DNA of 64,000 bases from Thioclava nitratireducens (GTDB lineage Bacteria > Pseudomonadota > Alphaproteobacteria > Rhodobacterales > Rhodobacteraceae). Every line of letters starts with the position of its first letter. Positions within the stretch are counted from its first letter, which is position 1. Location of the stretch: positions 1 through 64,000 of the forward strand of contig NZ_CP019438.1 in NCBI RefSeq assembly GCF_001940525.2, written 5' to 3'. The notes under the pieces were generated by a model. It did not search any database. It had not been told where the DNA came from and worked only from the letters and a program-made list of their open reading frames with translations. Positions 37,210-46,376 of the stretch are shown piece by piece. A program made the translations under genes and the position numbers.

Positions 37210-38178
37210 TCACATCAATGGCGGGCGCAATGATCCGCTGTCACGAGGCTGGAGATCGACTGCACGCCGCATGTATCGGCCCGGTGGCATGCCGACATGG
37301 CGGCTGAACGCGGTGCTGAAGGTGCTGGCGGAGCCATAGCCGACCCGCTGCGCCACCTCGTCGAGAGGGACCGTGCCGGCGGAGAGGAGATCCTTGGCGA
37401 CGGCCATGCGCCAAGTCTGGAGATATTCCATCGGGCGCATTCCGACGATGCGGGCGAAACGTTCGAAAAAGGTGGAGCGGGACATGCCCGCCGCGAGGGC
37501 GAGCCCCTCGACGGTCCAGGATCGCTCCGTATCGCCATGCATATGCCGCAGCGCGACTGCAATCCGGTCATCGGCCAGCCCGCGCAGCAGCCCCGGTTGC
37601 GCCGCGTCTCTGGGCACGGAGCGCAGAGCTTCTATCAGCAGGATTTCCACCAGCCGGGCCAGAATGAGGCTCCGCCCGGCATTCTCCTGTGCCGCCTCCT
37701 CGCCGACCATGCGCACCAGTTCCGTCAGTCTCGGAACGCCGCGGATGTGGATCATCCGGGGTAGCAGCGACACCAGCAGCGCGGCGTCGGGGGAGGCGAA
37801 GGCAAAATAACCGCCGAACTGCCGGACATCCGCGGGCCCGTCGCGTCGGCCATAACGGACGTCTCCTTGCGGGTCTGCTTGCCCGCTTGCGGCTTGCAAG
37901 GCATCGATCAGGACCGGCGGTGCCGGTTCGAGACCGGACATGGTGAAGGCCGGGGTGGCCGGCAGCAGCACGAAATCTCCAGCCTCCAGCACCACCGGCG
38001 TCTCGCCATCGACAGCGAGGCGACAGCTTCCTTCGGTCACGGCGCAAAACCCCGGCTGACCGAAAGCCGAATAGCGCACCGCCCAACGCCCGGCGCCACT
38101 TATGCCTTTAGAGAAGATGGCACGGGGGCGCAAAAGCGCGATCACCTGAGCAAGCGGATCGGAGGTTGCGGTGGGCAT
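37210..38178 (-). CDS. AraC-family regulator with cupin_6 sensor domain
   Basis: 322 residues. N-terminal cupin_6 domain (about 10-200: FCAVTEGSCRLAVDGETP, then VLEAGDFVLLPATPAF) and C-terminal two-HTH AraC domain (about 215-310: WTVEGLALAAGMSRSTFFERF; VAQRVGYGSASTFSTAFSRH). Divergent from an SDR gene; proteins of this type often control the adjacent dehydrogenase/reductase. Ligand unknown. Confidence 0.94.
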   Translation of the reverse strand: MPTATSDPLAQVIALLRPRAIFSKGISGAGRWAVRYSAFGQPGFCAVTEGSCRLAVDGETPVVLEAGDFVLLPATPAFTMSGLEPAPPVLIDALQAASGQADPQGDVRYGRRDGPADVRQFGGYFAFASPDAALLVSLLPRMIHIRGVPRLTELVRMVGEEAAQENAGRSLILARLVEILLIEALRSVPRDAAQPGLLRGLADDRIAVALRHMHGDTERSWTVEGLALAAGMSRSTFFERFARIVGMRPMEYLQTWRMAVAKDLLSAGTVPLDEVAQRVGYGSASTFSTAFSRHVGMPPGRYMRRAVDLQPRDSGSLRPPLM

Positions 38179-38189
38179 TGCGGCACTTA

Positions 38190-38221
38190 TTTGGACTATC
38201 GCAAACCTTTTTTGGACTATC
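38190..38221 (+). promoter_or_regulatory. direct-repeat operator for the AraC-type regulator
   Basis: TTTGGACTATC occurs at 38190-38200 and again at 38211-38221, start to start 21 bp (two helical turns), the usual geometry of AraC-family half-sites. A third, inverted and imperfect copy (GATAGTTC) is at 38229-38236. It lies between araC and the SDR gene. Confidence 0.7.
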
Positions 38222-38287
38222 CATTGCAGATAGTTCGATTTGCGCCCGCTATTTCTCGGTCGTCAACAGATTTCACAGGAAACCGAC

Positions 38288-39031
38288 ATGAAGACCATTC
38301 TCATCACCGGTAGCTCGTCCGGCTACGGGCTTGAAACCGCGCGTCACTTCCACACCAAAGGCTGGAACGTGATCGCCACCATGCGCAACCCGCAAGCCAG
38401 CCCCTTGCCCGCGTCCGAGCGCATCCGGGTCTTGCCGCTCGACATCATCGACCCGGACAGCATCAAAGCCGTGATCGAGGCCGCCGGCCCGATCGACGTT
38501 CTGGTCAACAATGCCGGGATCGGCCTCGTGGGCGCTGTCGAGGCGACGCCGATGCCGCTGATCCGCAAGATTTTCGAGACCAACACCTTCGGCACGATCG
38601 CGATGACCCAGGCGGTGATCCCTCAGATGCGCGCACGCCGCTCAGGGGTGATCGTCAACGTCACCTCAAGCACTACGCTCGCTCCGATGCCGCTCGCTGC
38701 GCTCTACACCGCGAGCAAACAGGCCATCCAGGGGCTCACCGGCTCGCTGGCACATGAGCTCGGGTATTTCGGCGTGAAGGCGCGGCTGGTCGAGCCGGGC
38801 TATGGTCCGACAACCCGGTTTGCCGAGAACAGCCAGTTTCGTATCGAGGATCTGATCCCGGAGAGCTACGCCAGCTATGCCGGGCCGGTTTTCGAAGCTT
38901 TTGCGACGCCCGAAATGGTGACGCGGGAAAGCGACGTGGCCGAGGCGGTCTGGTGTGCTGCGACTGATGCTGGCGACCGCTTGCATTATCCTGCCGGCCC
39001 CGATGCCGTAGCCTTGTCTGACGCGGGCTGA
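38288..39031 (+). CDS. short-chain dehydrogenase/reductase
   Basis: 247 residues from the ATG at 38288. Classical SDR: TGSSSGYG cofactor loop at 7-14, NNAG near 77, catalytic S-Y-K (NVTSST and YTASK). The basic residue pattern at the end of beta-2 (TMRNPQ) suggests NADP(H). Substrate unknown; controlled by the divergent AraC-type gene. Confidence 0.93.
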   Translation: MKTILITGSSSGYGLETARHFHTKGWNVIATMRNPQASPLPASERIRVLPLDIIDPDSIKAVIEAAGPIDVLVNNAGIGLVGAVEATPMPLIRKIFETNTFGTIAMTQAVIPQMRARRSGVIVNVTSSTTLAPMPLAALYTASKQAIQGLTGSLAHELGYFGVKARLVEPGYGPTTRFAENSQFRIEDLIPESYASYAGPVFEAFATPEMVTRESDVAEAVWCAATDAGDRLHYPAGPDAVALSDAG

Positions 39032-39411
39032 TGGGCAAGCCAGGGTCACGCCCTCACCGGTGTGGCCCGCACCCCTTGCAGACACGCCGACCCGGCGGGG
39101 GCAAGACAGAATATTCGACGGTTTCGTGCGTGTCTCCGCCCCCTAAATGAAATTGGCATGCGGCATAGACGATGGAGGTCGGCTTCGAGCGATCCGCGAG
39201 TGCGCGATAAACTGCTCCGCCCAAGGGGGCAATTGTGTTACGCTGCCGCAAGTCACTTCGAGCTCAAGTTTACCGATTTGGCGCGCAGCACATATGTCCG
39301 ATCTTTGACCCGCACCGAAGATGCCACGAAGTTTTGCGTGGTTTGACATCCCTGGGGGTTTGATGGCGGCGTATTTCTCTATCGATCTCCTCAGCGACAA
39401 GACGTGCGACA
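39032..39411. other. 380-bp intergenic stretch without a recognised gene
   Basis: Between the SDR and DUF1330 genes. Open frames here are short and have no ribosome-binding site or familiar motif. A short inverted repeat (CCACGAAGTTTTGCGTGG) stands at 39324-39341. Confidence 0.45.
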
Positions 39412-39705
39412 ATGGCAGCATTCATAATCGGCCAGATGCAAATTCACAGTCGAGACTGGATGAACGAATACTTCTCGAAGATCCCCGACGTCGTAGCGCA
39501 GCATAGTGGACAGTTTCTGGTGAGAGGCGGCGACCCCGAGGGCATGGAAGGCGAGAACGCGATTCCTGATGCTGCGTTCATCATCGAGTTTCCAGACCGC
39601 AGTTGTGCGAAAGGTTTTTGGAACTCGCAGGAATTCCAAGAGCTTGCCATCTTGCGTCGCTCGGGTTCAACGCTCAACGCGATCTTGGTCGATAAATTGG
39701 CATAG
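39412..39705 (+). CDS. DUF1330 domain protein
   Basis: 97 residues, single alpha/beta ferredoxin-like DUF1330 domain: IIGQMQIHSRDWMNEYF at the start, FLVRGGDPEGMEG in the middle, FIIEFPDRSCAKGFWNSQEF later. Dimeric ABM-like folds with no settled function. No clear ribosome-binding site. Followed closely by the GNAT gene, perhaps as an operon. Confidence 0.85.
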   Translation: MAAFIIGQMQIHSRDWMNEYFSKIPDVVAQHSGQFLVRGGDPEGMEGENAIPDAAFIIEFPDRSCAKGFWNSQEFQELAILRRSGSTLNAILVDKLA

Positions 39706-39717
39706 GATGTCTTGGCA

Positions 39718-40518
39718 ATGACTGCTGTCATGTCTCCCTATTTCGGCGATGAAAAGATACAGGCGCTTCAAAAAGCCCGAGATGAGCAGGTGGCCGAGCT
39801 CATCGACACGCCTGGCGCGGTGCTTCACGCCCGCACCTTTTCGAGCGACGACCCGGCGCAGCTGGGTTGGGACCGGTTACGCAATAGCATGGTTGACGAA
39901 GGCATGATCACGCTTCGCGGTGTCGATGCGCAGACGGTTGAGACTGCGCGCGAAGAGCTGAGCAGCTTCGATCCCAAGCTGCATCTCTGGGACCTGTTCA
40001 TGGCGGATGCAAATACCATCCGCGACGTCTGCGCAAAAATAACAGATAGCGGACTTCCAGAGGACCTGTCGCGTGTGCCCGACGAGGCGTTGACACCGCA
40101 GAGGGCTCGCGATGTCCAGTCATTCCTGGCAGATCAGGGCATTTCTCCCTTCTCGACGGACGCTCTGCTTGGCAAGCTTTTTCCCGCGCAGCTCATCGCG
40201 TTGCAGAGTAGCGACGGCCGTATGGTTGCGGCCGGGTTCGCGGCCATGACCCACAATCGACACAGCCCCTTTTTCAGGTCAGCATGGGTTGGCCTGATCG
40301 CAGTCGATCCCGCGCTGCGGGGGCTGGGCATCGGCAAGCATATGGACGCGCTGTGCAACCTTGCTGCTGTCACTGAACTCGGAGCGGAAGCGACGATGGA
40401 GTTTGTCGCACAAGACAACGCTCCGTCGCGCGCGATGCTGGAAAGCTGTGGGTTGAGGCAGACTGAAGGAAAGTCAGTCGTGATGTTTTCAACATCTGCC
40501 GACCGCATCACGCGATAG
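39718..40518 (+). CDS. GNAT family N-acetyltransferase
   Basis: 266 residues from the ATG at 39718; a TTG two codons earlier is possible. The GNAT acetyl-CoA loop appears as LRGLGIGKHMDAL near 200-212, preceded by WVGLIAVDPA (motif A strand), followed by FVAQDNAPSRAMLESCGL (motif B). The first 130 residues are not a recognised domain. Substrate unknown. The 271 bp that follow hold no gene I can support. Confidence 0.85.
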   Translation: MTAVMSPYFGDEKIQALQKARDEQVAELIDTPGAVLHARTFSSDDPAQLGWDRLRNSMVDEGMITLRGVDAQTVETAREELSSFDPKLHLWDLFMADANTIRDVCAKITDSGLPEDLSRVPDEALTPQRARDVQSFLADQGISPFSTDALLGKLFPAQLIALQSSDGRMVAAGFAAMTHNRHSPFFRSAWVGLIAVDPALRGLGIGKHMDALCNLAAVTELGAEATMEFVAQDNAPSRAMLESCGLRQTEGKSVVMFSTSADRITR

Positions 40519-40789
40519 CCGTCTTGCCTGGTCCCGCTCCGCTTCGCGCCAGTGAGGTTTCAGCAGCCGCATTTCCAGAAACAACCAGGTGCTTTCAAAG
40601 CAAGCGCGATTACGACCGCTACGTTCCATAATGCGACATACCTGTCCGAATGACCGGTTCTGGGAAGCTGCGTTGCAGCGTTCGACCAATGACGAAAGGC
40701 AGCTTTGGGCCGAGAGCGTCTGGCTCCCGACCCGGACCGGAGGCCAAATCGTGACGTGATCCGCGCGCTCGCCCGGAATTGCCTCCAGG

Positions 40790-41104
40790 TCAGCCCGCTC
40801 CGCGCGGATTGAGCGGCATTTCGAGCAAGACCGAAGACAGGCATTTTCCATGTGCATCTAGCGCCAGAGAGCGGGTGACGCCCCCGGCCAGCGCGCCCCG
40901 GATCACAAAATTCATCGCGCAAAGCTTTGGCAGCACATAGCGTGTCACCGCTTCGGACGGTTGGCCGAGATGGGCAGCGACCCGCTCCGACGTGACCTGT
41001 GCCTCAAGGCGAGGGAAGTCTTCCGGCCGATAGGCGATTACCGAAATGTTCGAGGTATCGCCCTTATCGCCGGTGCGCCCGTGGGCAAGGTCATGCAATT
41101 TCAT
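40790..41104 (-). CDS. AtuA-associated small protein (AtuA C-terminal-like)
   Basis: 104 residues: LHDLAHGRTGDKGDTSNISV is the signature of the small ferredoxin-fold protein found fused to or beside AtuA (DUF1446). Its start lies inside the end of the AtuA gene (14-bp overlap), so the two are co-translated and probably form a complex. Role unknown. Confidence 0.87.
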   Translation of the reverse strand: MKLHDLAHGRTGDKGDTSNISVIAYRPEDFPRLEAQVTSERVAAHLGQPSEAVTRYVLPKLCAMNFVIRGALAGGVTRSLALDAHGKCLSSVLLEMPLNPRGAG

Positions 41105-42386
41105 GGTGAGGCTCCATCAGCTGCGCGCAGGTCGACACTTCGGCGGCGGGGAAGAGTGTAGAGGCGATGGCGATAATCTCTTTCACCGATTTGGTGACGC
41201 CGCCCCCGGCGGCAGGACCGCAGAGATAAAGCGCTTCGACCTCTTGGGCGACGGTCTGGGCGGTGGCGCGGTCAGGACATCTGGCCGCGTAACGCAAACG
41301 CAAGTCGTGCTCGGTGCCGAGCACCTGCGAAAGTCGCTCGGTGATCCCCGCCTCCTTGAGCCGTTCATCGAGAATTGCGGCGGCTAATTCTGCGCGAGCA
41401 TGGGCATTGGCTCCTGCATAGGAAATCTGCCCCTCGCCCTGCCAGCCGTCCCGATACGCGACCGACACTTTCAGCCATCCGGTCGGGGCACGTCCGTCAG
41501 CATCGCGGAGGGCTACGCGATCGGGGCCGACCTGTTCGAAGGTGACGTCTGAGAAATCCGCGATCACGTCCGGCTGCACATAGGCGGCGGGGTCGTGAAT
41601 CTCGTAGAGCATCTGTTCGGTACAGGTGGCCGGAGTCACCAGCCCGCCAGTGCCCGGCAGTTTCGTGATCACCGCATTTCCATCGGCAGAGACCTCGGCC
41701 AGCGGAAAGCCGATATGCGCGATGTTCGGGACGTCTTTCTTTCCTGGATCGGCGAAATACCCGCCAGTTATCTGTGCTGAGCATTCCAAAAGGTGTCCGA
41801 TCAGCGTACCGCGCCCGAGGCGGGTATAATCGCTCATCTCCCAGCCGAAGTGATGCACCAAGGGCGCGAGGAACAGGGCCGGATCCGAGGCGCGCCCGCA
41901 AATCACGATATCGGCCCCTCGAGACAATGCGTCGACGATGCCGGTGACACCGATATATGCGTTGGCGGAGACGAGCCGCGCCCCGAGCGCGCCTGCGGTC
42001 TCTCCGATCTCATCGAGCCGGTAATCCGCGATGCGGTCCGACACATCATCGCCGGTCACCGCTGCGACGGTCAGCGGCAGCCCGAGTTCGGCAACGATGG
42101 CGCGGGCACATTCCCCCGCCGCGCGCGGGTTGGCCGCTCCCATGTTGGTCACGATTTTCGTGCCGTTTCGCGCGCAGCCGGGCAGGCACGCGCGCAGACG
42201 TCGCTCGAGCAGAGGATCGAAACCGCCATTCGGATCCTCCAGCCGCGCCTGTTGCGCAAGAGCGATGGTGCGCTCGGCGAGACATTCGAAGACCAGCACA
42301 TCCAGCGCGCCGCGCTCAGCGAGGTCTTTCGCGGGGTCGATCCGGTCTCCCTGAAACCCCGCGCCACAGCCGATACGGAAAGTCAT
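41091..42386 (-). CDS. AtuA / DUF1446 family protein
   Basis: 431 residues from the ATG at 42386 (MTFRIGCGAGFQGDRIDPA), overlapping the transporter stop as ATGA. DUF1446 proteins include AtuA of acyclic terpene (citronellol/geraniol) degradation and are also common in carboxylic acid catabolism; the reaction is not established. Family landmarks: NMGAANPRAAGE, GRASDPALFLAPLVHHFGW. Context with a TAXI-TRAP importer suggests it acts on an imported organic acid rather than a terpene. Confidence 0.88.
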   Translation of the reverse strand: MTFRIGCGAGFQGDRIDPAKDLAERGALDVLVFECLAERTIALAQQARLEDPNGGFDPLLERRLRACLPGCARNGTKIVTNMGAANPRAAGECARAIVAELGLPLTVAAVTGDDVSDRIADYRLDEIGETAGALGARLVSANAYIGVTGIVDALSRGADIVICGRASDPALFLAPLVHHFGWEMSDYTRLGRGTLIGHLLECSAQITGGYFADPGKKDVPNIAHIGFPLAEVSADGNAVITKLPGTGGLVTPATCTEQMLYEIHDPAAYVQPDVIADFSDVTFEQVGPDRVALRDADGRAPTGWLKVSVAYRDGWQGEGQISYAGANAHARAELAAAILDERLKEAGITERLSQVLGTEHDLRLRYAARCPDRATAQTVAQEVEALYLCGPAAGGGVTKSVKEIIAIASTLFPAAEVSTCAQLMEPHHEIA

Positions 42387-44251
42387 GCCATGGCTCCTTT
42401 CTGGCGTTGACCGAATTTGAACGCGCCGAACAGGAGCGCCAAAGCAACGATCGGTGTGGCCGGGTTCGGCCAGATGGCCAGGCCGATCACCGCGATCAGG
42501 AGCGCGATATCGAACGGTCTTGAGCCCGTCATCGGCGCGCCGACGAGCAGGGCTGGAACCGCGACGACCAGCGCCGCACCGCCCAGCATCGCCTCGGCAA
42601 TTGCCAGCGGGCCGCCGGTGAAGAGCATGCCGGGAAAGATCAGCAACAAGAACGGAACGAGATAGGTCACAGCGCCAAGCCGCACCGCGTGCCCGGCTGC
42701 CGGCAGCCAATTGGTGTTGGCGATACCCGAACCGACGAAGACGGCGACGCAGACTGGCGGCGTAATCACCGAGATAGTGGCGAAGTAGAACACGAAGAGA
42801 TGCGCGGCCAACGGGTCGACGCCCACCGCAGTCATCGCCGGGGCAAGCACGGCAGCGACCAGAACATAGGCGGCGGTGGTCGGTAAGCCCATTCCCATGA
42901 TCAGGCAGACCAGACCCACGATCAGAGCCACCAAAGGCACGCTATCTCCGGCCATCGATACGATCAGGGACGACAGCGTGACACCGATGCCAGTCAAGTT
43001 GATCATCGAGACGAGGATTTGCGCCCCCGCCAGCAGCACGCCGATGATAACAAGGCCCTTGCCTGCGTCTTCCAAACCGCTGATAACTTGGGCCGCCATC
43101 TCTCGCGGTGACAGGCGTCCCCATTCGGTGGCCACGAAGGCGATCAAGAGCCCGACGACCCCGTAAAAAGCGGAGGTGGCGATCGAGCGACCCAGCCAGA
43201 TGCCGATCCCAAGGCCACCAAGCGCGCAAAGGATAGGGGCGATACGGCGCGGCGCGAGGATGGTTGCCCAGGCGGGCAGCTCTTCGTCGGGGACAATAGC
43301 GAGGCCGCGTTTCACCGCGACGAAATGCACAGTGACAAAGACGGAGGCGTAGAACAGCACCGCAGGGATGATCGCGCCGAGGATGATCGTCGTATAGGGC
43401 ACGCCGAGAATCTCGGCCATCACGAAGGCTGCAGCCCCCATGATCGGCGGCGCAATCTGTCCGCCGGTGGAGGCGACGGCCTCAACCGCTGCCGCGAAGG
43501 CGCGCGGATATCCCAGGCGGATCATCATCGGGATGGTGAAGTTGCCGGTGGTTGCCACATTGGCCACGGCCGAGCCGGAGATCATACCGAAAAGGCCGCT
43601 CGCAATGGTGGCGATCTTCGCCGCCCCACCAGGTTGCCGCCCGCCGAGCCGCATCGCAAGATCCATGAAGGCCTGACCGCCGCCGCTATGCAACAACAGC
43701 GCGCCGAACAGCACGAATGCCGCGATCACCGTGGCCGCGACACCTGTCAGCATTCCCCAGATGCCGAGGTCTCCCAGAAAAATCGTCTCGGTCACGAAGG
43801 CGCTGTCAAAGCCGCGATGGTGCAGCGCGCCGGGCAGCATGTCTCCGTAAAGCGCATAGCCGATCCCGATCAACACCAGCACCGGAAAGATCAGCCCCAC
43901 CGTACGCCGCCCCAGTTCCAGCACCGCCAGCACGAGGCCGACCGTCAGTGCCTTGTCCAGCGTGGTCGCCCAGGGCAGCGACGACATGATCTTGTCGTAG
44001 TTCCAGATCACATAGCCGCAGGCAACCAGAACTGCTGCGCAGAGGAGAAGGTCGATAACGAGCCCGAGCTTGCGCCAGCTTTTGCCGGCGCCGAGGGGAT
44101 AGAGCGCGAACCCCAACGCGGTGATCAGGGCAAGAAACAGGGCCCGTTGGATCAGCCCCTCGAACGGGCCGGTGGCCGCCGTGTAGAACACGAAGGCGCC
44201 GACGAGGATCGCCAATCCCTTTTGGATGACCGGGAGGTTCGCGCGGCTCAT
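42383..44251 (-). CDS. TRAP transporter fused permease (DctQM-type)
   Basis: 622 residues, about 16 helices, the 4TM/12TM fusion used with TAXI binding proteins. Landmarks: FGMISGSAVANVATTGNFTI, VASTGGQIAPPIMGAAAF, MGMGLPTTAAYVL. Secondary, ion-driven uptake of carboxylates. The ATG follows the TAA of the binding-protein gene directly (TAAATG), and its TGA overlaps the AtuA ATG. Confidence 0.95.
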   Translation of the reverse strand: MSRANLPVIQKGLAILVGAFVFYTAATGPFEGLIQRALFLALITALGFALYPLGAGKSWRKLGLVIDLLLCAAVLVACGYVIWNYDKIMSSLPWATTLDKALTVGLVLAVLELGRRTVGLIFPVLVLIGIGYALYGDMLPGALHHRGFDSAFVTETIFLGDLGIWGMLTGVAATVIAAFVLFGALLLHSGGGQAFMDLAMRLGGRQPGGAAKIATIASGLFGMISGSAVANVATTGNFTIPMMIRLGYPRAFAAAVEAVASTGGQIAPPIMGAAAFVMAEILGVPYTTIILGAIIPAVLFYASVFVTVHFVAVKRGLAIVPDEELPAWATILAPRRIAPILCALGGLGIGIWLGRSIATSAFYGVVGLLIAFVATEWGRLSPREMAAQVISGLEDAGKGLVIIGVLLAGAQILVSMINLTGIGVTLSSLIVSMAGDSVPLVALIVGLVCLIMGMGLPTTAAYVLVAAVLAPAMTAVGVDPLAAHLFVFYFATISVITPPVCVAVFVGSGIANTNWLPAAGHAVRLGAVTYLVPFLLLIFPGMLFTGGPLAIAEAMLGGAALVVAVPALLVGAPMTGSRPFDIALLIAVIGLAIWPNPATPIVALALLFGAFKFGQRQKGAMA

Positions 44252-45211
44252 TTACTCGCCCTTCAGTTTGGCGGGGACGTCCATGCCCTGCTCTTCGAAC
44301 CAGCGCAACGCACCGGGGTGCAGCGGCACGGTGCCGTAATCGAGCGTCATCTGAGCCAGATTTGCGCCTTTCAGGCTGGCCATTGCATTGGCCTGCGCGG
44401 TGTCGTCAGACATGATTGCGGAGACGATCTTATAGGCGGTCTCGTCGTCCATCGAAGCGGGGGCCGCCACGCCGACACCGAAAGCCCAGGTGCTGTAGGC
44501 GGGAATGCCCTCTGCGGCACCTGCGGGAATATTGACGACGGAGATGTCCGGCATATCCGCGCGCAGTTTCTCTGCCTGCGCGTCGCTCAGGCCAAGCACG
44601 TTGATGTCGGTCGAGACCGCAATATCCATCGTGGACCCGTCGAGCTTCGTGCCCGAGCCGGATTTGACGTAGCCTGCCAGCCTGTTGTCCTTGATCGCGC
44701 CGACGATGTCGGTGGTCGAGCCGCGGACGTAGTCCGCCGAAAGACCTAGCGTGTCGAACACGGCCTCGGTCGTAGCCTCCGTGGAGCCGCCCTTGATCCC
44801 CGGATTGAAGCGCTTGCCCTTCAGCCCCTCAAGGCTGTCGACACCGGAGTCAGCGCGCACGATGACGTTTTGCGGCGCATTGGTGTAGACCCAGAGCAGA
44901 CGCAGATCCTGCGGGTTGCTTTCGAAGGCGTTGGTGCCCGCATCCGCGTGCTGCACCGCATTCGTGGTCACGAGACCGAGGTCGATCTGTCCGCGGGCCA
45001 TGCGCCGGATGTTGTCCATGGTAGCACCGGTCTCGACGACGGAGGCCTTGAGCCCTTCGGCCTTTTCGTTGATGAGCTGACCGACCGCGACGAAATAGCC
45101 GTAATGGCTGGACGAAGCGGACGTCGATCCGATCAGCAAATCTTTCTCCTGCGCAGCCAGCGGCGATGCGAGAAGGGTCGCGCTGAGGAGCGCGGCGAGC
45201 GTGTATTTCAT
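44252..45211 (-). CDS. TAXI-family TRAP solute-binding protein
   Basis: 319 residues from the ATG at 45211. Signal peptide about 1-21 (YTLAALLSATLLASPLAAQE). TAXI landmarks: IGSTSASSSHYGYFVAVGQL, KRFNPGIKGGSTEATTEAVF, YSTWAFGVGVAAPASM. Captures the substrate in the periplasm for the fused permease. Upstream ATG at 45292 is in the LysR operator region and is not used. Confidence 0.95.
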   Translation of the reverse strand: MKYTLAALLSATLLASPLAAQEKDLLIGSTSASSSHYGYFVAVGQLINEKAEGLKASVVETGATMDNIRRMARGQIDLGLVTTNAVQHADAGTNAFESNPQDLRLLWVYTNAPQNVIVRADSGVDSLEGLKGKRFNPGIKGGSTEATTEAVFDTLGLSADYVRGSTTDIVGAIKDNRLAGYVKSGSGTKLDGSTMDIAVSTDINVLGLSDAQAEKLRADMPDISVVNIPAGAAEGIPAYSTWAFGVGVAAPASMDDETAYKIVSAIMSDDTAQANAMASLKGANLAQMTLDYGTVPLHPGALRWFEEQGMDVPAKLKGE

Positions 45212-45287
45212 TGTATCCTCCCTTGGATGCCCTTTGGGGGCGCTACCATATTCAGACAGCTGCTCTGTTGCGAAAATAGAAAACTTC

Positions 45288-45302
45288 TGCATAATTGATG
45301 CA
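45288..45302. promoter_or_regulatory. palindrome in the LysR/TAXI divergent promoter
   Basis: TGCAT-AATTG-ATGCA, a perfect 5-bp inverted repeat whose last base is the first of the LysR ATG. It fits T-N11-A LysR-type binding symmetry and is placed for auto-repression. Confidence 0.5.
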
Positions 45303-46270
45303 TGAATCGCAATAATATTTCCCTATCGGATTATCTAGCCGTTCTGACCCTGCGGCGCACGGGAACATTTCGGACCGCCGCCGAGGCGTTGAAGATGTCG
45401 CCGTCTGCGCTGTCGAGACAGGTCGCGGCGCTGGAGGAACGGCTGAAGGTGCGGCTGTTCGACCGCGATACGCGCAATGTGTTGCTCACCGCGAGCGGGG
45501 AGGTCTTTGCCCGCATTGCCGAGCGAATGGTCAACACCGCCGACGATGCTCAGGCAGAGTTCGACGCGCATCTTTCGGCGCGCCATGGGCAGCTGACAAT
45601 CGCCGGACTGCCCTCGGTCACGGCGGCACTGTTGCCGGGTATTCTGCGTCGCTTCGCGCAGCGCCATCCGCAGATCGACCTGAAGATCATTGATGCCCTG
45701 TCCGAGAGCGTGATCGAGGTCGTGGAGTCGGGTCGGGCCGAGATCGGCTTCACCGCCGGAACGGGCTCCACCCGGTCGCGGCTTTCATTTCAGCCGGTGA
45801 CGGATGACAGGTTCCTCGCGATCGGCGCCCCTGACGGGCCACTTGCGGAGGATCGTCTCTATGATTGGGGTGAATTGGTCGAGATGCCGTTCATCGCGAT
45901 GGCGCAGGGCACTTCGGTGCGAGAACTGCTCGACAGCGCCTGCCTGCGCCTTGACCGCCCGCTTTCGCCGCGGTTCGAAGTTGCGCATCTCGCCACGGCC
46001 GGGGCTTTCGTGGCGGCGGGGCTTGGCATCACCGCACTTCCAGAGCTGACGCTCGCCGTTTTGCCGACCGATCGTCTCGTGCGTCGTGAAATTCGCGATT
46101 TCGGGATGCGTCGCCGGATCGGTCTGGTGCGCCAGCCAGGACGCTCATTGTCTCCGGCGGCAGCGGCATTCATGCAAGTTCTAGCGGAGGAGCAAACGCA
46201 GGCCGAGCCGCCAAACGAGCTGAACTCACCGGAGCCCCGCTCCGAGAGGCAAGTGTCTTCTTTAAGGTAA
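45302..46270 (+). CDS. LysR-family regulator of the TRAP/AtuA operon
   Basis: 322 residues: N-terminal HTH (LSDYLAVLTLRRTGTFRTAA, SPSALSRQVAALEERLKVRL) and C-terminal effector domain (about 90-300, GLPSVTAALLPGILRRF). Divergent from the transporter operon, so probably its activator with the imported acid or a product as inducer. Confidence 0.95.
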   Translation: MNRNNISLSDYLAVLTLRRTGTFRTAAEALKMSPSALSRQVAALEERLKVRLFDRDTRNVLLTASGEVFARIAERMVNTADDAQAEFDAHLSARHGQLTIAGLPSVTAALLPGILRRFAQRHPQIDLKIIDALSESVIEVVESGRAEIGFTAGTGSTRSRLSFQPVTDDRFLAIGAPDGPLAEDRLYDWGELVEMPFIAMAQGTSVRELLDSACLRLDRPLSPRFEVAHLATAGAFVAAGLGITALPELTLAVLPTDRLVRREIRDFGMRRRIGLVRQPGRSLSPAAAAFMQVLAEEQTQAEPPNELNSPEPRSERQVSSLR

Positions 46271-46376
46271 ATTCATTGGCATTGCGCGCAAACGAGTTTC
46301 GTGCCCATCGCGACTAAGAGTTGCTGCAACGCGATGAGAACTTTTAAGTTTGCGAGGGAGAGTGACGCGCGCGGGA

